A stretch of 64,000 nt of DNA, taken from Leptospira levettii. Its GTDB lineage: Bacteria > Spirochaetota > Leptospiria > Leptospirales > Leptospiraceae. Location of the stretch: positions 1-64,000 of the forward strand of contig NZ_NPDM01000008.1 of the NCBI RefSeq assembly GCF_002812085.1. The letters are read 5' to 3'. Under the pieces are notes generated by a model. It made no database searches and was not told the origin of the DNA. It saw nothing but the letters and a program-made list of their open reading frames with translations. Each line of letters starts with the position of its first letter. Position 1 is the stretch's first letter. Below are positions 20,984 to 30,103 of this stretch, piece after piece. The translations under genes were made by a program, and so were the position numbers.

Positions 20984-21002
20984 CCAATATACAAAACATT
21001 GG
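20984..21002. promoter_or_regulatory. Short inverted repeat upstream of cysH
   Basis: CCAAT and ATTGG arms are separated by nine bases within the 68-bp cysA-cysH gap, 20 bp before the cysH start. A TTTACA at 20972-20977 could be a -35 element. The arms are short, so this is only a candidate operator for the sulfate-reduction genes. Confidence 0.25.
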
Positions 21003-21021
21003 ATGGTAGGACGGGGTAAAT

Positions 21022-21750
21022 ATGGGAAATTTGGAAGTTTTGACAGAATCTTATGCCAACCTATCGCTCGCAGAGGGATTAAAACGACTTTCGTCTGAAT
21101 TCCCAGGCAAAGTGGTTTTCACAACAAGTTTTGGTCTCGAAGACCAAGCCATCACCCATGCCATCCTCTCAGAACAAATCCCCATTCGTATTGCCACATT
21201 GGATACGGGAAGGTTATTCCAAGAGACCTACGATGTTTGGCAAAAAACAAACATACGTTATGGGGCAAAAATCGAAGCTTTTTATCCGAAAACAAAAGAA
21301 ATCGAATCCTATGTAAACCAAAACGGTCCGAATGCATTTTATGACTCACAAGAATTACGAAAGGAATGTTGTCGGATCCGAAAACTCGTTCCCTTGGATT
21401 CCATTTTAAATGGAATGGAAGTTTGGGTAACTGGTTTACGCAAAGACCAATCTGGATTTAGAACAGAGATGTCTTTATTTGAATCCGATCCAAGTAGAAA
21501 TTTAATCAAATACCAACCTCTCCTCCATTGGAGTTTTGAAGAGACTTGGAAATACATTCGCGAACAGAATGTACCTTATAATGTATTACATGACAAAGGA
21601 TTTCCAAGCATAGGTTGTGCCCCGTGTACACGAGCCATCGAACCAGGTGAAGACTTTCGAGCTGGACGATGGTGGTGGGAACAAGAATCAAAAAAGGAAT
21701 GTGGTTTGCATTGGGTAGATGGAAAACTCACACCAAAAAAAGGACAATAG
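21022..21750 (+). CDS. cysH: Phosphoadenylyl/adenylyl-sulfate reductase, Fe-S type
   Basis: Reduces activated sulfate to sulfite. 242 residues of the PP-loop fold: TTSFGLEDQAITHAI near residue 34, and LDTGRLFQETYDVW. Two cysteine pairs are present, ECCRIRK near residue 117 and GCAPCTRAIEPGED near residue 197, followed by the catalytic ECGLH near the C-terminus. The paired cysteines are the ligands of the [4Fe-4S] cluster found in APS reductases and in Bacillus-type CysH but absent from enteric PAPS reductase. With no cysC in view, direct use of APS is likely. It is followed by cysD after three bases. Confidence 0.93.
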   Translation: MGNLEVLTESYANLSLAEGLKRLSSEFPGKVVFTTSFGLEDQAITHAILSEQIPIRIATLDTGRLFQETYDVWQKTNIRYGAKIEAFYPKTKEIESYVNQNGPNAFYDSQELRKECCRIRKLVPLDSILNGMEVWVTGLRKDQSGFRTEMSLFESDPSRNLIKYQPLLHWSFEETWKYIREQNVPYNVLHDKGFPSIGCAPCTRAIEPGEDFRAGRWWWEQESKKECGLHWVDGKLTPKKGQ

Positions 21751-21753
21751 ACT

Positions 21754-22662
21754 ATGACAAGTACCCATCGACTATCACACTTAGACCAATTAGAGTCAGA
21801 AGCCATTTATATCTTACGGGAAGTAGCAGCACAATTTGAAAGACCTGCCTTATTATTTTCTGGAGGAAAGGATTCTATTTGTTTGGTTCACCTTGCACTC
21901 AAAGCATTTCGTCCAGGTAAGTTCCCGTTTCCACTCGTTCACATTGATACTGGGCATAACTTTGATGAGGCGCTACAATTTCGGGATGCACTCGCAGAAC
22001 GAATTGGAGAAAAATTAATTGTTCGTTATGTGCAAGATTCCATCGACCAAGGTAAAGCAGTTGAAGAAAAAGGAAAATTCCCAAGTCGTAATGCAATCCA
22101 AGCTGTGACACTACTCGATACCATTGCCGAATTTAAATTTGATGCTTGTATCGGTGGAGCCCGTCGTGACGAAGAAAAAGCAAGAGCCAAGGAACGAATT
22201 TTTTCTGTCCGAGATGAATTTGGATCTTGGGACCCAAAACTCCAACGACCAGAACTTTGGAATATCTATAATGGAAAAATCCATGTGGGAGAAAACGTAC
22301 GTGTTTTTCCGATCAGTAACTGGACAGAACTTGATGTTTGGGAATACATTCGAAAAGAAAAGATAGACCTTCCTTCTTTGTATTTCTCTCACCAAAGGGA
22401 AATTGTATGGAGAGAGGAATTAGTGTTCCCCGTTTCAAAATTCATCAGTTTAGATGGTACCGACAAAGTAGAAACAAGGACGGTTCGATTTCGTACTGTC
22501 GGTGATATGACTTGTACAGCAGCTGTGGAATCAGAAGCCAATTCAGTTGCTGATATCATCCGTGAAATTCAAATTTCACGCACCACGGAACGAGGATCCC
22601 GTTTGGATGACAAACGTTCGGAAGCCGCAATGGAAGAAAGAAAAAAAGGTGGGTATTTTTAA
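21754..22662 (+). CDS. cysD: Sulfate adenylyltransferase subunit 2
   Basis: Adenylyl-transferring subunit of ATP sulfurylase, which makes APS from sulfate and ATP. 302 residues. The PP-loop LLFSGGKDSICLVHLALKAF starts near residue 30, with HIDTGHNF, the GGARRDEEKARAKERIFS segment and the C-terminal RFRTVGDMTCTAAVESEA typical of CysD. It lies between cysH and cysN; its TAA overlaps the cysN ATG by one base, so CysD and CysN should be made in equal amounts as a complex. Confidence 0.96.
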   Translation: MTSTHRLSHLDQLESEAIYILREVAAQFERPALLFSGGKDSICLVHLALKAFRPGKFPFPLVHIDTGHNFDEALQFRDALAERIGEKLIVRYVQDSIDQGKAVEEKGKFPSRNAIQAVTLLDTIAEFKFDACIGGARRDEEKARAKERIFSVRDEFGSWDPKLQRPELWNIYNGKIHVGENVRVFPISNWTELDVWEYIRKEKIDLPSLYFSHQREIVWREELVFPVSKFISLDGTDKVETRTVRFRTVGDMTCTAAVESEANSVADIIREIQISRTTERGSRLDDKRSEAAMEERKKGGYF

Positions 22663-23894
22663 TGGATATTTTAAGGTTTATCACTGCAGGGAGTGTAGAT
22701 GATGGAAAATCAACTCTCATCGGACGTTTGTTATACGACAGTAAATCAATTTTCCAAGACCAACTAGAAGCGATTGAACGCGCAGGCCAAGTGAATGGAC
22801 AGATCAACCTAGCTCTCCTGACTGACGGACTCAAAGCAGAAAGAGAACAAGGGATTACGATTGATATTGCTTATAAATACTTTTCCACTCCCAAACGTAA
22901 ATTCATCATTGCAGATGCCCCAGGCCATGTACAGTACACTCGGAACATGGTGACTGGAGCTTCGAATTCAGACCTTGCCATCATCCTCATCGATGCAAGA
23001 AAAGGTGTGATCGAACAAACCTTCAGACATTCCTATATTGTATCATTATTAAGACTTCCCTATGTAGTTGTTTGTGTGAACAAAATGGATTTGGTAGAAT
23101 TTTCAGAAGATGTATTCTTAAATATCCAAAAACAATATTTGGAATTTGCCAAAGACTTAAACTTAAAATCCATTCACTTTTTACCGATCTCTGCATTAAA
23201 CGGAGATAATGTTGTGGAACCCTCTAATTCCATGCCATGGTGGAAAGGAAAATCCTTACTCCACTTTTTGGAAGAAATTGAAATCCATACAGAAGAAGAA
23301 TCCCCTGCTCCAAGATTTCCTGTACAAAACGTGATTCGACCACAAACAACCGAATACCATGATTACAGAGGTTATGCGGGACAGATCAGAAGTGGACATT
23401 TTACCGTGGGAGATTCCATCACTGTATTACCAAGTGGACTCACTTCAAAAATAAAAGCGATCGATACATTTGACGGACCTCTGACCACTGCGTATGCTCC
23501 TATGTCTGTGACCATTCGATTAGAAGATGAAATTGATGTAAGCCGTGGTGATATGCTCGTTGTGACAGGAAAAGAACCAGTTGTTTCCCAAGACCTAGAA
23601 GCACATATCTGTTGGATGGACCAGAAGGTGATGACACCAGGTTCCAAATACCTATTGCGCCAAACGACAAATGCAGTAAAAGTATCCATTCGTTCTTTGG
23701 AATACAGAGTGGAAACAAGTACCCATGAAAAAAAAGAACAACCAAACCTCGGTTTGAATGAAATTGGAAAGGTGACAATCCGGACGGCAAAACCAGTTGC
23801 CTATGATCCTTATTCCAAAATCAGAGGAACGGGAAGTTTTGTCCTCGTGGACGAAGGAACCAACCAAACTGTAGCCGCAGGGATGTTATTGTAG
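22662..23894 (+). CDS. cysN: Sulfate adenylyltransferase subunit 1 (GTPase)
   Basis: GTPase subunit that drives the CysD reaction. 410 residues. G1 AGSVDDGKSTLIGRLLYD (near residue 9), G3 DAPGHVQYTRNM and G4 VNKMD are intact, and the elongation-factor-like beta-barrel domains follow. It is somewhat shorter than E. coli CysN and has no C-terminal APS kinase (CysC) domain, so it is not a CysNC fusion. It is the last of cysH-cysD-cysN; a TauD-like gene follows 68 bp downstream. Confidence 0.95.
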   Translation: MDILRFITAGSVDDGKSTLIGRLLYDSKSIFQDQLEAIERAGQVNGQINLALLTDGLKAEREQGITIDIAYKYFSTPKRKFIIADAPGHVQYTRNMVTGASNSDLAIILIDARKGVIEQTFRHSYIVSLLRLPYVVVCVNKMDLVEFSEDVFLNIQKQYLEFAKDLNLKSIHFLPISALNGDNVVEPSNSMPWWKGKSLLHFLEEIEIHTEEESPAPRFPVQNVIRPQTTEYHDYRGYAGQIRSGHFTVGDSITVLPSGLTSKIKAIDTFDGPLTTAYAPMSVTIRLEDEIDVSRGDMLVVTGKEPVVSQDLEAHICWMDQKVMTPGSKYLLRQTTNAVKVSIRSLEYRVETSTHEKKEQPNLGLNEIGKVTIRTAKPVAYDPYSKIRGTGSFVLVDEGTNQTVAAGMLL

Positions 23895-23962
23895 ATATTT
23901 ATCTAATATAACAGATTTTTTAATTGAAATAACATAGCTCTTTTAGTTATAGTGACAGTATC

Positions 23963-25033
23963 ATGAGCGAGACCAATACTGTCACAAAAGAATGGATCCG
24001 GAAATCCTTTGTGGGAAAAACAAAACTCCCCATTGTGTATGAACCAGCGGAAGAAAAACCGTTGGATGAGCTCTTACGATGGATTCGAAACCAGCAAAAT
24101 GATTGGAGAGAGGACTTAAAAACCTATGGTGCTGTTCTTTTGCGTGGATTCCCAATCCACCAAGCTTCCGATTTCCAAGAGATTTTATTTGCAACAGAAG
24201 AGAAACAATTGGGTGAGTTTTACTTAGGCACTTCCCCTCGCGATGAAGTGTTAAAACATGTGTTCACGGCAAGTGAACTTCCATCTCATTACCCTATTAT
24301 GCAACATGCGGAAATGAGTTTTCTTGACAACCCACCAAAATTTTTATTTTTTTATGCGGAAAAAGCCTCTGCCTACGGGGGGGAAACTCCCTTAACAGAC
24401 CTTAGGTTGGTCTACCAAAACATCGATCCCAAAATAAAAGAAAAAATCGAAAAGTATGGAATCCGATATAGAAGAAGGTATGATGGCCCATCCTCGCAAA
24501 AACGATTTTCTGTTTGGAAAACCAAACGTTGGGATGAAATGTTTGGCACCACAAACTTGGATAAGGTGAATCAAATTGCGAAAGAAAATCGTTTCCAATT
24601 GGATTGGTTTGGTGAAGATTCTCTTACGATCACAAACCACCAATCTGGCTTTCGAACACATCCTATTGCAGGTACAATTGCATGGCATAACCATTCGCAA
24701 ACATTTCATTACCAAGCGGGTGTGAGTGAAACTTGGAAAATTTTCAAAAAACAAAAAACTCTTCGTTCGTTTGGTGTTGCAGTTTTACTCACGATCATTA
24801 CTAGCTTCAAAAAACTATTAGGACCAAACTCACACGATGTGCATGTAACCTATGGGAATGGAGAAGAGATTTCACCTAAAGAAATGAAATCAATTTCCAA
24901 TGTATTTTGGAAACACATGGTCGCCATTCCTTGGCAAACAGGAGATGTTCTATTCATTGATAATTTTTCAGTTTCACATGGAAGACTACCCTATACTGGA
25001 CCAAGGAGAATCCTTGTGGGTTGGGCGGATTAA
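23963..25033 (+). CDS. TauD/TfdA-family iron(II)/2-oxoglutarate dioxygenase
   Basis: A 356-residue protein of the TauD/TfdA superfamily. Fe(II) ligands appear as His115 and Glu117 (QHAEMSF), with the distal His in NFSVSHGRLPYTGPRR, whose arginine would bind 2-oxoglutarate. Glu instead of Asp in the HxD/E motif is allowed in the family. YGAVLLRGF near residue 55 and AYGGETPLTDLR are also typical. The substrate is unknown. Position directly after cysN, before a terminator, suggests release of sulfite or sulfate from an organic sulfur compound, but the sequence is closer to the SyrP-like/clavaminate-synthase-like branch than to classic taurine dioxygenase, so hydroxylation of an amino acid or peptide is also possible. 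Confidence 0.8.
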   Translation: MSETNTVTKEWIRKSFVGKTKLPIVYEPAEEKPLDELLRWIRNQQNDWREDLKTYGAVLLRGFPIHQASDFQEILFATEEKQLGEFYLGTSPRDEVLKHVFTASELPSHYPIMQHAEMSFLDNPPKFLFFYAEKASAYGGETPLTDLRLVYQNIDPKIKEKIEKYGIRYRRRYDGPSSQKRFSVWKTKRWDEMFGTTNLDKVNQIAKENRFQLDWFGEDSLTITNHQSGFRTHPIAGTIAWHNHSQTFHYQAGVSETWKIFKKQKTLRSFGVAVLLTIITSFKKLLGPNSHDVHVTYGNGEEISPKEMKSISNVFWKHMVAIPWQTGDVLFIDNFSVSHGRLPYTGPRRILVGWAD

Positions 25034-25064
25034 AGAGAATTTAGTTTTAAGATTATTACATACT

Positions 25065-25090
25065 GGCACCTGAAATCAGGTGCCTTATTT
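25065..25090. terminator. Bidirectional terminator between dioxygenase and cysI
   Basis: Nine-base perfect arms GGCACCTGA and TCAGGTGCC with a tiny loop lie midway between two convergent genes. T-rich sequence follows on the plus strand and there are T residues on the minus strand after a short gap, so it can serve both transcripts. Confidence 0.75.
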
Positions 25091-25109
25091 CTATTTAGAA
25101 ACTCTAAGT

Positions 25110-26777
25110 TTATTTCAGAATCCCGATTCGATTGACAAAATCTCCAAACGATTCTTTACCATTTCTTTCTTTCGAAAATTTACCAAACAATCCATCTAAC
25201 TCTTGTAAGATAGATGTTTCATCCAAATCTTCTTTGTATTTTTGATTTAGCCTATAACCTTCTGCATCAGCGCCTAAATGGAGATTGTATTTTCCATACG
25301 AAGTCCCCACAAGTCCTATCTCAGAGATATAAGGTCTTGCACATCCATTTGGACAACCTGTCATACGGATCGAAATTGGTTCGTCCGAAAGTCCATGTTT
25401 GGAAAGGATTGGTTCAATTTTATCGATTAAACTGGGAAGGTATCTCTGAGCCTCAGCAAGAGCCAAGGAACAAGTGTTTAGTGCTACACAAGCGATAGAA
25501 TTTTTTCGGATCGGCGAAACTTCTGCCGTTTTCCTATGAACACCAAACTTTACTAAAATTGATTCAATTAAATCTTTGTCTTTTGGAAAGATATCCGATA
25601 AAATTAAGTTTTGGTTACAAGTAAACCGAAAGGTTGCCCTTCTTGTTTTCGAAACTTCTAGAAGTGCAGTTTTGAGATTATAACCATGTTCGTCACAAAC
25701 TCGGCCATTTTCCACAAATACCGTATAATGCCAGTTCCCGGCCGCGTCTTGTTTCCAACCAAAATCATCGGATCTTTGGGTGAATTGAAAATCCTTTGTA
25801 GGTTCAAAACTAATACCTGCGCGTTTTTCTACTTCACGTTTGTAAAACTCAACACCTAACCTATCTAAGGTGTATTTCAATCGAGAAAGTTTACGATCTT
25901 CTCTGTTACCAAAATCTCTTTGGACAGTCACTATCTCATACACTACTTTAAGAATGTCTTTTTTGGGAATAAATCCAAACACAGTCCCTACTCTCGGATA
26001 CGTATCGGGGTTACCATGAGTGGTTCCAAGACCACCACCAACAGAAACATTAAACCCTAATAATTGTCCATTTTCAATAATGGCAATGAGTCCAATATCA
26101 TTGGTAAAAAGATCCACATCATTATATGGTGGGATTGCAATTGCGATTTTAAATTTTCGAGGAAGATAAACATCTTTGTACAATGGATCTTCGGGTTCTT
26201 CCTTTTCTGCTAAAAGGTTTTCATCCAACCAAATTTCATAATAAGCTCTTGTTTTGGGTAATAAGGAACGACTAATTTCACCTGCATAACCAAACACTTC
26301 TTTGTGGAGTGGACTTGTGGCTGGATTGGATGTACAGGTAACGTTACGGTTTACGTCACCACAAGCGGCAATCGAATCCAAAAATACCGAATCAAAAGCT
26401 TTGATTGTTGGTTTGATTTTCGATTTTAAGATTCCATGTAATTGGACAGTTTGTCTTGTTGTGATTTTAATGGTTCCTGTAGAATTTTCTCCAGCAACAT
26501 TATGAAGTGCTTCCCAATGTACTGGTCCTATCATACCACCAGGAATTCGCAAACGGATCATAAAAGAATACAAACGTTCTAATTTCTTTAACGCTCGTTC
26601 GTCCCTTCTATCTCGATCATCCTGTTGGTACATACCATGAAATTTAAGTAATAATTGATCATCGGAACGTAAGGAACCAGTATGTTCGTCTTTCAAACTA
26701 TCAGCAAGGGTGCCTCGGAGGCCACGACTCACTCGTTTTACTTTTTCTGCTTGTGTTTCTTTTTTTGATTCAGCCAT
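25110..26777 (-). CDS. cysI: Sulfite reductase hemoprotein subunit
   Basis: Six-electron reduction of sulfite to sulfide using siroheme and a [4Fe-4S] cluster. 555 residues. Cluster/siroheme ligands appear as ACVALNTCSLALAEAQRYLP and TGCPNGCARPY near residues 425-480. The siroheme-binding arginines lie in MIRLRIPGG and KITTRQTVQLHG. Two ferredoxin-like and two sulfite-reductase repeats are in the usual order. It lies seven bases downstream of cysJ, so the partner flavoprotein is cotranscribed and electrons come from NADPH. Siroheme is supplied by the two divergent genes just beyond cysJ. Confidence 0.95.
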   Translation of the reverse strand: MAESKKETQAEKVKRVSRGLRGTLADSLKDEHTGSLRSDDQLLLKFHGMYQQDDRDRRDERALKKLERLYSFMIRLRIPGGMIGPVHWEALHNVAGENSTGTIKITTRQTVQLHGILKSKIKPTIKAFDSVFLDSIAACGDVNRNVTCTSNPATSPLHKEVFGYAGEISRSLLPKTRAYYEIWLDENLLAEKEEPEDPLYKDVYLPRKFKIAIAIPPYNDVDLFTNDIGLIAIIENGQLLGFNVSVGGGLGTTHGNPDTYPRVGTVFGFIPKKDILKVVYEIVTVQRDFGNREDRKLSRLKYTLDRLGVEFYKREVEKRAGISFEPTKDFQFTQRSDDFGWKQDAAGNWHYTVFVENGRVCDEHGYNLKTALLEVSKTRRATFRFTCNQNLILSDIFPKDKDLIESILVKFGVHRKTAEVSPIRKNSIACVALNTCSLALAEAQRYLPSLIDKIEPILSKHGLSDEPISIRMTGCPNGCARPYISEIGLVGTSYGKYNLHLGADAEGYRLNQKYKEDLDETSILQELDGLFGKFSKERNGKESFGDFVNRIGILK

Positions 26778-26784
26778 GAGTTCC

Positions 26785-28548
26785 TCAGTAAACGTCCTTG
26801 ATATAACGCCCAGATTCTTCTAGTTCTTTTAAATAATCGGAAGCTTCTTTACCAGTGTCGAAAGTTCTTTCCGATAAAATTTCAATTAATTTTTTATCTA
26901 CATCTTTACTCATAGGATCTTTGGATCCACAGAGATAAATGATAGCACCATTCTCAATCCACTTGAGTAATTCTTGTGCATTTTCCCCCATTCGATCTTG
27001 GACATATACTTTTTGTTTGGTATCACGGGAAAAAGCTGTATTCAGTTTATGTAATACACCTGTGTCCATAAGTTCCAAGAGTTCCGTTTGGTAGTAAAAA
27101 TCTGAAACAAAGTTTCTTTCACCAAAGAATAACCAATTTTTTCCATTCCCTGCTGATTGTTCCCTTTCAAATAAAAAACTTCGGAAAGGAGCAATCCCAG
27201 TTCCCGGTCCAATCATGATGATGTCTGTATCTGGATTTGGCAATCGGAAGGAATTGTTTCTTTGGATGAAAAAAGGAACTGTATCCCCTTCTTTTAAAGA
27301 TGCTAAAAAACCAGAACAAAATCCAGATTTGATACCCGTAAAGGTTTCAATTTCCACTTCTGCTACCGTTAGGTGCACTTCTTCTTCTCCATGAGCGGAA
27401 GGACTTGATGCAATGGAATAATACCTGGGGACAATTGGTTCCAAAATATCAACCAATGTCTGGATTTCTAATTTTGTATCAGATGGATACAGTGTTAACA
27501 ATACATCTAAATCCAATTTACCAGCAGGAATTTCTTTTTTGGAAAGGGTTGCATATTTTTGTAACACTCTGTCCGGTAAAAAACGAATGGAAACTTTTTT
27601 GCGAAGTAAATCATACAACATCCAAGTTTCACCTTTATAAGTGACTCTTGTTTCTTTGTCTGTTTGCAGTAATGCGAGAACTCGATCCACTTCCTCTTCA
27701 CGGTTATAAGCCAAAAATCCTGCACTGTCCCCTGGTAAATAATCGATAGGAACCGAAGATTTAATTTCGATATGCCTAGTGGATTTGGTAGCACCAACAT
27801 CGTTTAACACTAAGTTAGTGATCACCGTTCCTTCGTAGACAACCTTACCACCAGCACTTGGTTTGGAAACTGGCCCTTGTGTTTGTTTGGAAACTTGTGT
27901 TGTTGCAGTTTTCGAAATTGTATTGAGTTTTGTGATGAGTTCTGACATCCAAGGTTTTGCAACCAAATCAAAATCTACATCACATTTCCCTAAATCATGA
28001 ATTCGTTCGGCACCTAATTTTTCTAACATTGAATCCACATCGATTCCTGTTTGGCAAAAAAGTGGATAACTAGTATCACCTAATCCAAGTACTGCGAATT
28101 TTACTTTCGCTAATTTGTCTTTTGCATCTGAAAGAATTTGGATAAAAGGTTTTGCAGCCTGAGGTGGTTCTCCATCTCCATGAGTGGAAACAATCACAAA
28201 TAAGTATTCTTCCTCTTTCAGGTCTTTTGCTTTGTAAGTGTCTGTACTTTTTAATTTGGCTTGGACACCTAGTTCTTTTAATTTTTTAACAAGTTCCGTT
28301 CCCAGTTTTTTAGAATTCCCTGTTTCCGTTCCATACACAACACTACATTGAATTGGTGCGGCTTTTAAATTCCCATGAGAAGGATCATTGGATGAGATAC
28401 TGACAGGTGGGGTGAGGGACACGTCTACACTGCCCCCAATGCTTGCTTGTGTCAGTGCCGAGAGATACCCCGACATCCAGACCCATTCATCCTTAGTGGA
28501 TTCTTTTAATAACTGTAAAAATCGATTGCGTTTCTCATCGGATAACAT
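26785..28548 (-). CDS. cysJ: Sulfite reductase (NADPH) flavoprotein subunit
   Basis: Transfers electrons from NADPH through FAD and FMN to CysI. 587 residues. An N-terminal flavodoxin domain begins near residue 65 (VVYGTETGNSKKLG, with LGLGDTSYPLFCQTG). The FAD part shows PRYYSIASSP, and the NADPH part MIGPGTGIAPFRSFL and the C-terminal RYIKDVY. It starts a cysJ-cysI operon, divergent from the siroheme genes with about 165 bp between starts. Confidence 0.94.
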   Translation of the reverse strand: MLSDEKRNRFLQLLKESTKDEWVWMSGYLSALTQASIGGSVDVSLTPPVSISSNDPSHGNLKAAPIQCSVVYGTETGNSKKLGTELVKKLKELGVQAKLKSTDTYKAKDLKEEEYLFVIVSTHGDGEPPQAAKPFIQILSDAKDKLAKVKFAVLGLGDTSYPLFCQTGIDVDSMLEKLGAERIHDLGKCDVDFDLVAKPWMSELITKLNTISKTATTQVSKQTQGPVSKPSAGGKVVYEGTVITNLVLNDVGATKSTRHIEIKSSVPIDYLPGDSAGFLAYNREEEVDRVLALLQTDKETRVTYKGETWMLYDLLRKKVSIRFLPDRVLQKYATLSKKEIPAGKLDLDVLLTLYPSDTKLEIQTLVDILEPIVPRYYSIASSPSAHGEEEVHLTVAEVEIETFTGIKSGFCSGFLASLKEGDTVPFFIQRNNSFRLPNPDTDIIMIGPGTGIAPFRSFLFEREQSAGNGKNWLFFGERNFVSDFYYQTELLELMDTGVLHKLNTAFSRDTKQKVYVQDRMGENAQELLKWIENGAIIYLCGSKDPMSKDVDKKLIEILSERTFDTGKEASDYLKELEESGRYIKDVY

Positions 28549-28712
28549 AAAAACCTATGCTTGTGTTGGATTCCAGTAAAACATCCAAAAAGTCTTATAA
28601 ATTGAATCTTTTTCCAAGGTTAGAGACGAGTAAACCAAAAAACTGGAGATTTTGTAGAAATAATTAGCCAATCACTTGACGTTTTCTAGCAGGATTGCAA
28701 GGTATAGCAGAT

Positions 28713-29510
28713 ATGTCCTCCAATAAGACAGAACAAGGTTTTGTGAGTTTTGTGAGTGGTGGCCCGGGCCCCATTGACCTCTTAACCCTTCGAGGGAAAT
28801 CGCGGATCGAATCCGCCGATGTCATCCTATACGATGCCCTGCTCGACCCTAGTTTTTTAAAACTTTTTCCCGAGAACGCCCATATCCTCTATGTAGGCAA
28901 ACGTGCCAAAGAACACTACCGCACCCAAACCGAAATCAATTCCCTTCTGGTTCAATATGCAAACCAAGGCAAACGAGTGGTCCGCCTAAAAGGGGGAGAT
29001 GCTTCCATCTTTGGGAGGTTGTCGGAAGAAATCCAAACATTGGAATCAAACAGAGTCCCATACGAAGTGATCCCAGGAGTGAGTTCTGTGACAACGGGGG
29101 CATCGGACCTTGGCATCTCACTGACTGTAAGAGGTTTATCGCGCCAAATCATCATCCTTGATGGCCACACCATTTTAGAAGAGGAACGGAGTTGGATGGG
29201 AATGGAAAATTTCCCAGGAACCATTGTCATCCTTATGGGAAGCCAAAAAACAAAAGAATTAGCAGAACGACTCATTCGAAAAGGTGTCAGTCCATCGACT
29301 CCTATCGTCCTTTTGGAAAATGCAGGTAGTCCTCGTGTCACCTATACCGTTTCCACTCTTGACAAAACCCAATCGCAAGGTTTGGAAAAACAAACAAATG
29401 GACCAGGTATTTTATACGTTGGTGAAGTTGTTCGTCCACTTTTGTTAGGTGAAAATAAGAAGTTGGAGAGTATTTCTTTTCTTCCTTTTTTTTCGGAACC
29501 AATGGAATGA
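28713..29510 (+). CDS. cobA: Uroporphyrinogen-III C-methyltransferase
   Basis: Adds two methyl groups from S-adenosylmethionine to uroporphyrinogen III, giving precorrin-2 for siroheme. About 265 residues. The start ATG at 28713 has AAGG at 28699-28702; an in-frame TTG 18 bases upstream is less likely. Motifs: SGGPGPIDLLTLRG at the N-terminus, VRLKGGDASIFGR, and EVIPGVSSVTTGASDLGISL. It is a stand-alone methyltransferase (SumT/CobA), with the dehydrogenase part encoded by the next gene, coupled by an ATGA overlap. Its place beside cysJI fits siroheme supply for sulfite reductase. Cobalamin synthesis would share this step. Confidence 0.93.
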   Translation: MSSNKTEQGFVSFVSGGPGPIDLLTLRGKSRIESADVILYDALLDPSFLKLFPENAHILYVGKRAKEHYRTQTEINSLLVQYANQGKRVVRLKGGDASIFGRLSEEIQTLESNRVPYEVIPGVSSVTTGASDLGISLTVRGLSRQIIILDGHTILEEERSWMGMENFPGTIVILMGSQKTKELAERLIRKGVSPSTPIVLLENAGSPRVTYTVSTLDKTQSQGLEKQTNGPGILYVGEVVRPLLLGENKKLESISFLPFFSEPME

Positions 29511-30100
29511 GTGTAAAAAAATACCCAATCTTTCTCAACTTAGAAGGTAGGAATATTTTGATAGTAGGTGGTGGAAACGCTTGCTTGGAAAAATTATTAG
29601 GGCTCGAACATACAGGCGCCAATATCCACATCATCTCTATGGATTACATGGAAGAAGTGAAAGTTTTTTTACAAAAATACCCCAATATCAAAACCGAAAC
29701 AAGAGCGATCACTGAAGGAGACTTAATCGATAGAGATATTATTTTTTTAGCAACGAGTGATCCGAGCACGAACAAAAAATTCAGGACCATCGCAAAAGAA
29801 AAAGGCATATGGGTGAATTCAGTGGATGATCCTAAAAACTGTGATTTTTATTCTTCTTCCACAATCCAAATTGGACCGATTCAATTTGCGATTTCCACCG
29901 ACGGAATGTTTGCTGGTGTTTCTTCCGGTTTGCGTAAACTATTTGAGGAAACCATCCCAGACGAAGACCATGAGTTATTAGAAACTATTTTTGCCATGAG
30001 ACGGAATCTCAAAGAAATTCTGCCAGACAAAAATCAAAGAAGAAAAGTATTAAAAGAAATCATCCAAAAGTTAAATTCAGAATACTTTCACAAACCATAA
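29507..30100 (+). CDS. Precorrin-2 dehydrogenase / sirohydrochlorin ferrochelatase-like
   Basis: A 197-residue protein matching the N-terminal half of CysG and yeast Met8. NAD-binding loop LIVGGGNACLEKLLGLEHTG near residue 16, a strand pair ending IIFLATSDPSTNKKF, and SVDDPKNCDFYSSSTIQIGP, which carries the Asp that serves both dehydrogenation and chelation in Met8. It should turn precorrin-2 into sirohydrochlorin and perhaps insert iron. It is coupled to the methyltransferase by four bases. Whether a separate ferrochelatase is needed cannot be told from sequence. Confidence 0.88.
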   Translation: MSVKKYPIFLNLEGRNILIVGGGNACLEKLLGLEHTGANIHIISMDYMEEVKVFLQKYPNIKTETRAITEGDLIDRDIIFLATSDPSTNKKFRTIAKEKGIWVNSVDDPKNCDFYSSSTIQIGPIQFAISTDGMFAGVSSGLRKLFEETIPDEDHELLETIFAMRRNLKEILPDKNQRRKVLKEIIQKLNSEYFHKP

Positions 30101-30103
30101 AAC

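Noticed and set aside
28676..28708. A sigma-70 promoter for the uroporphyrinogen methyltransferase based on TTGACG and GTATAG
   Set aside because: The spacer is about 20 bp and the -10 would touch the ribosome-binding site.
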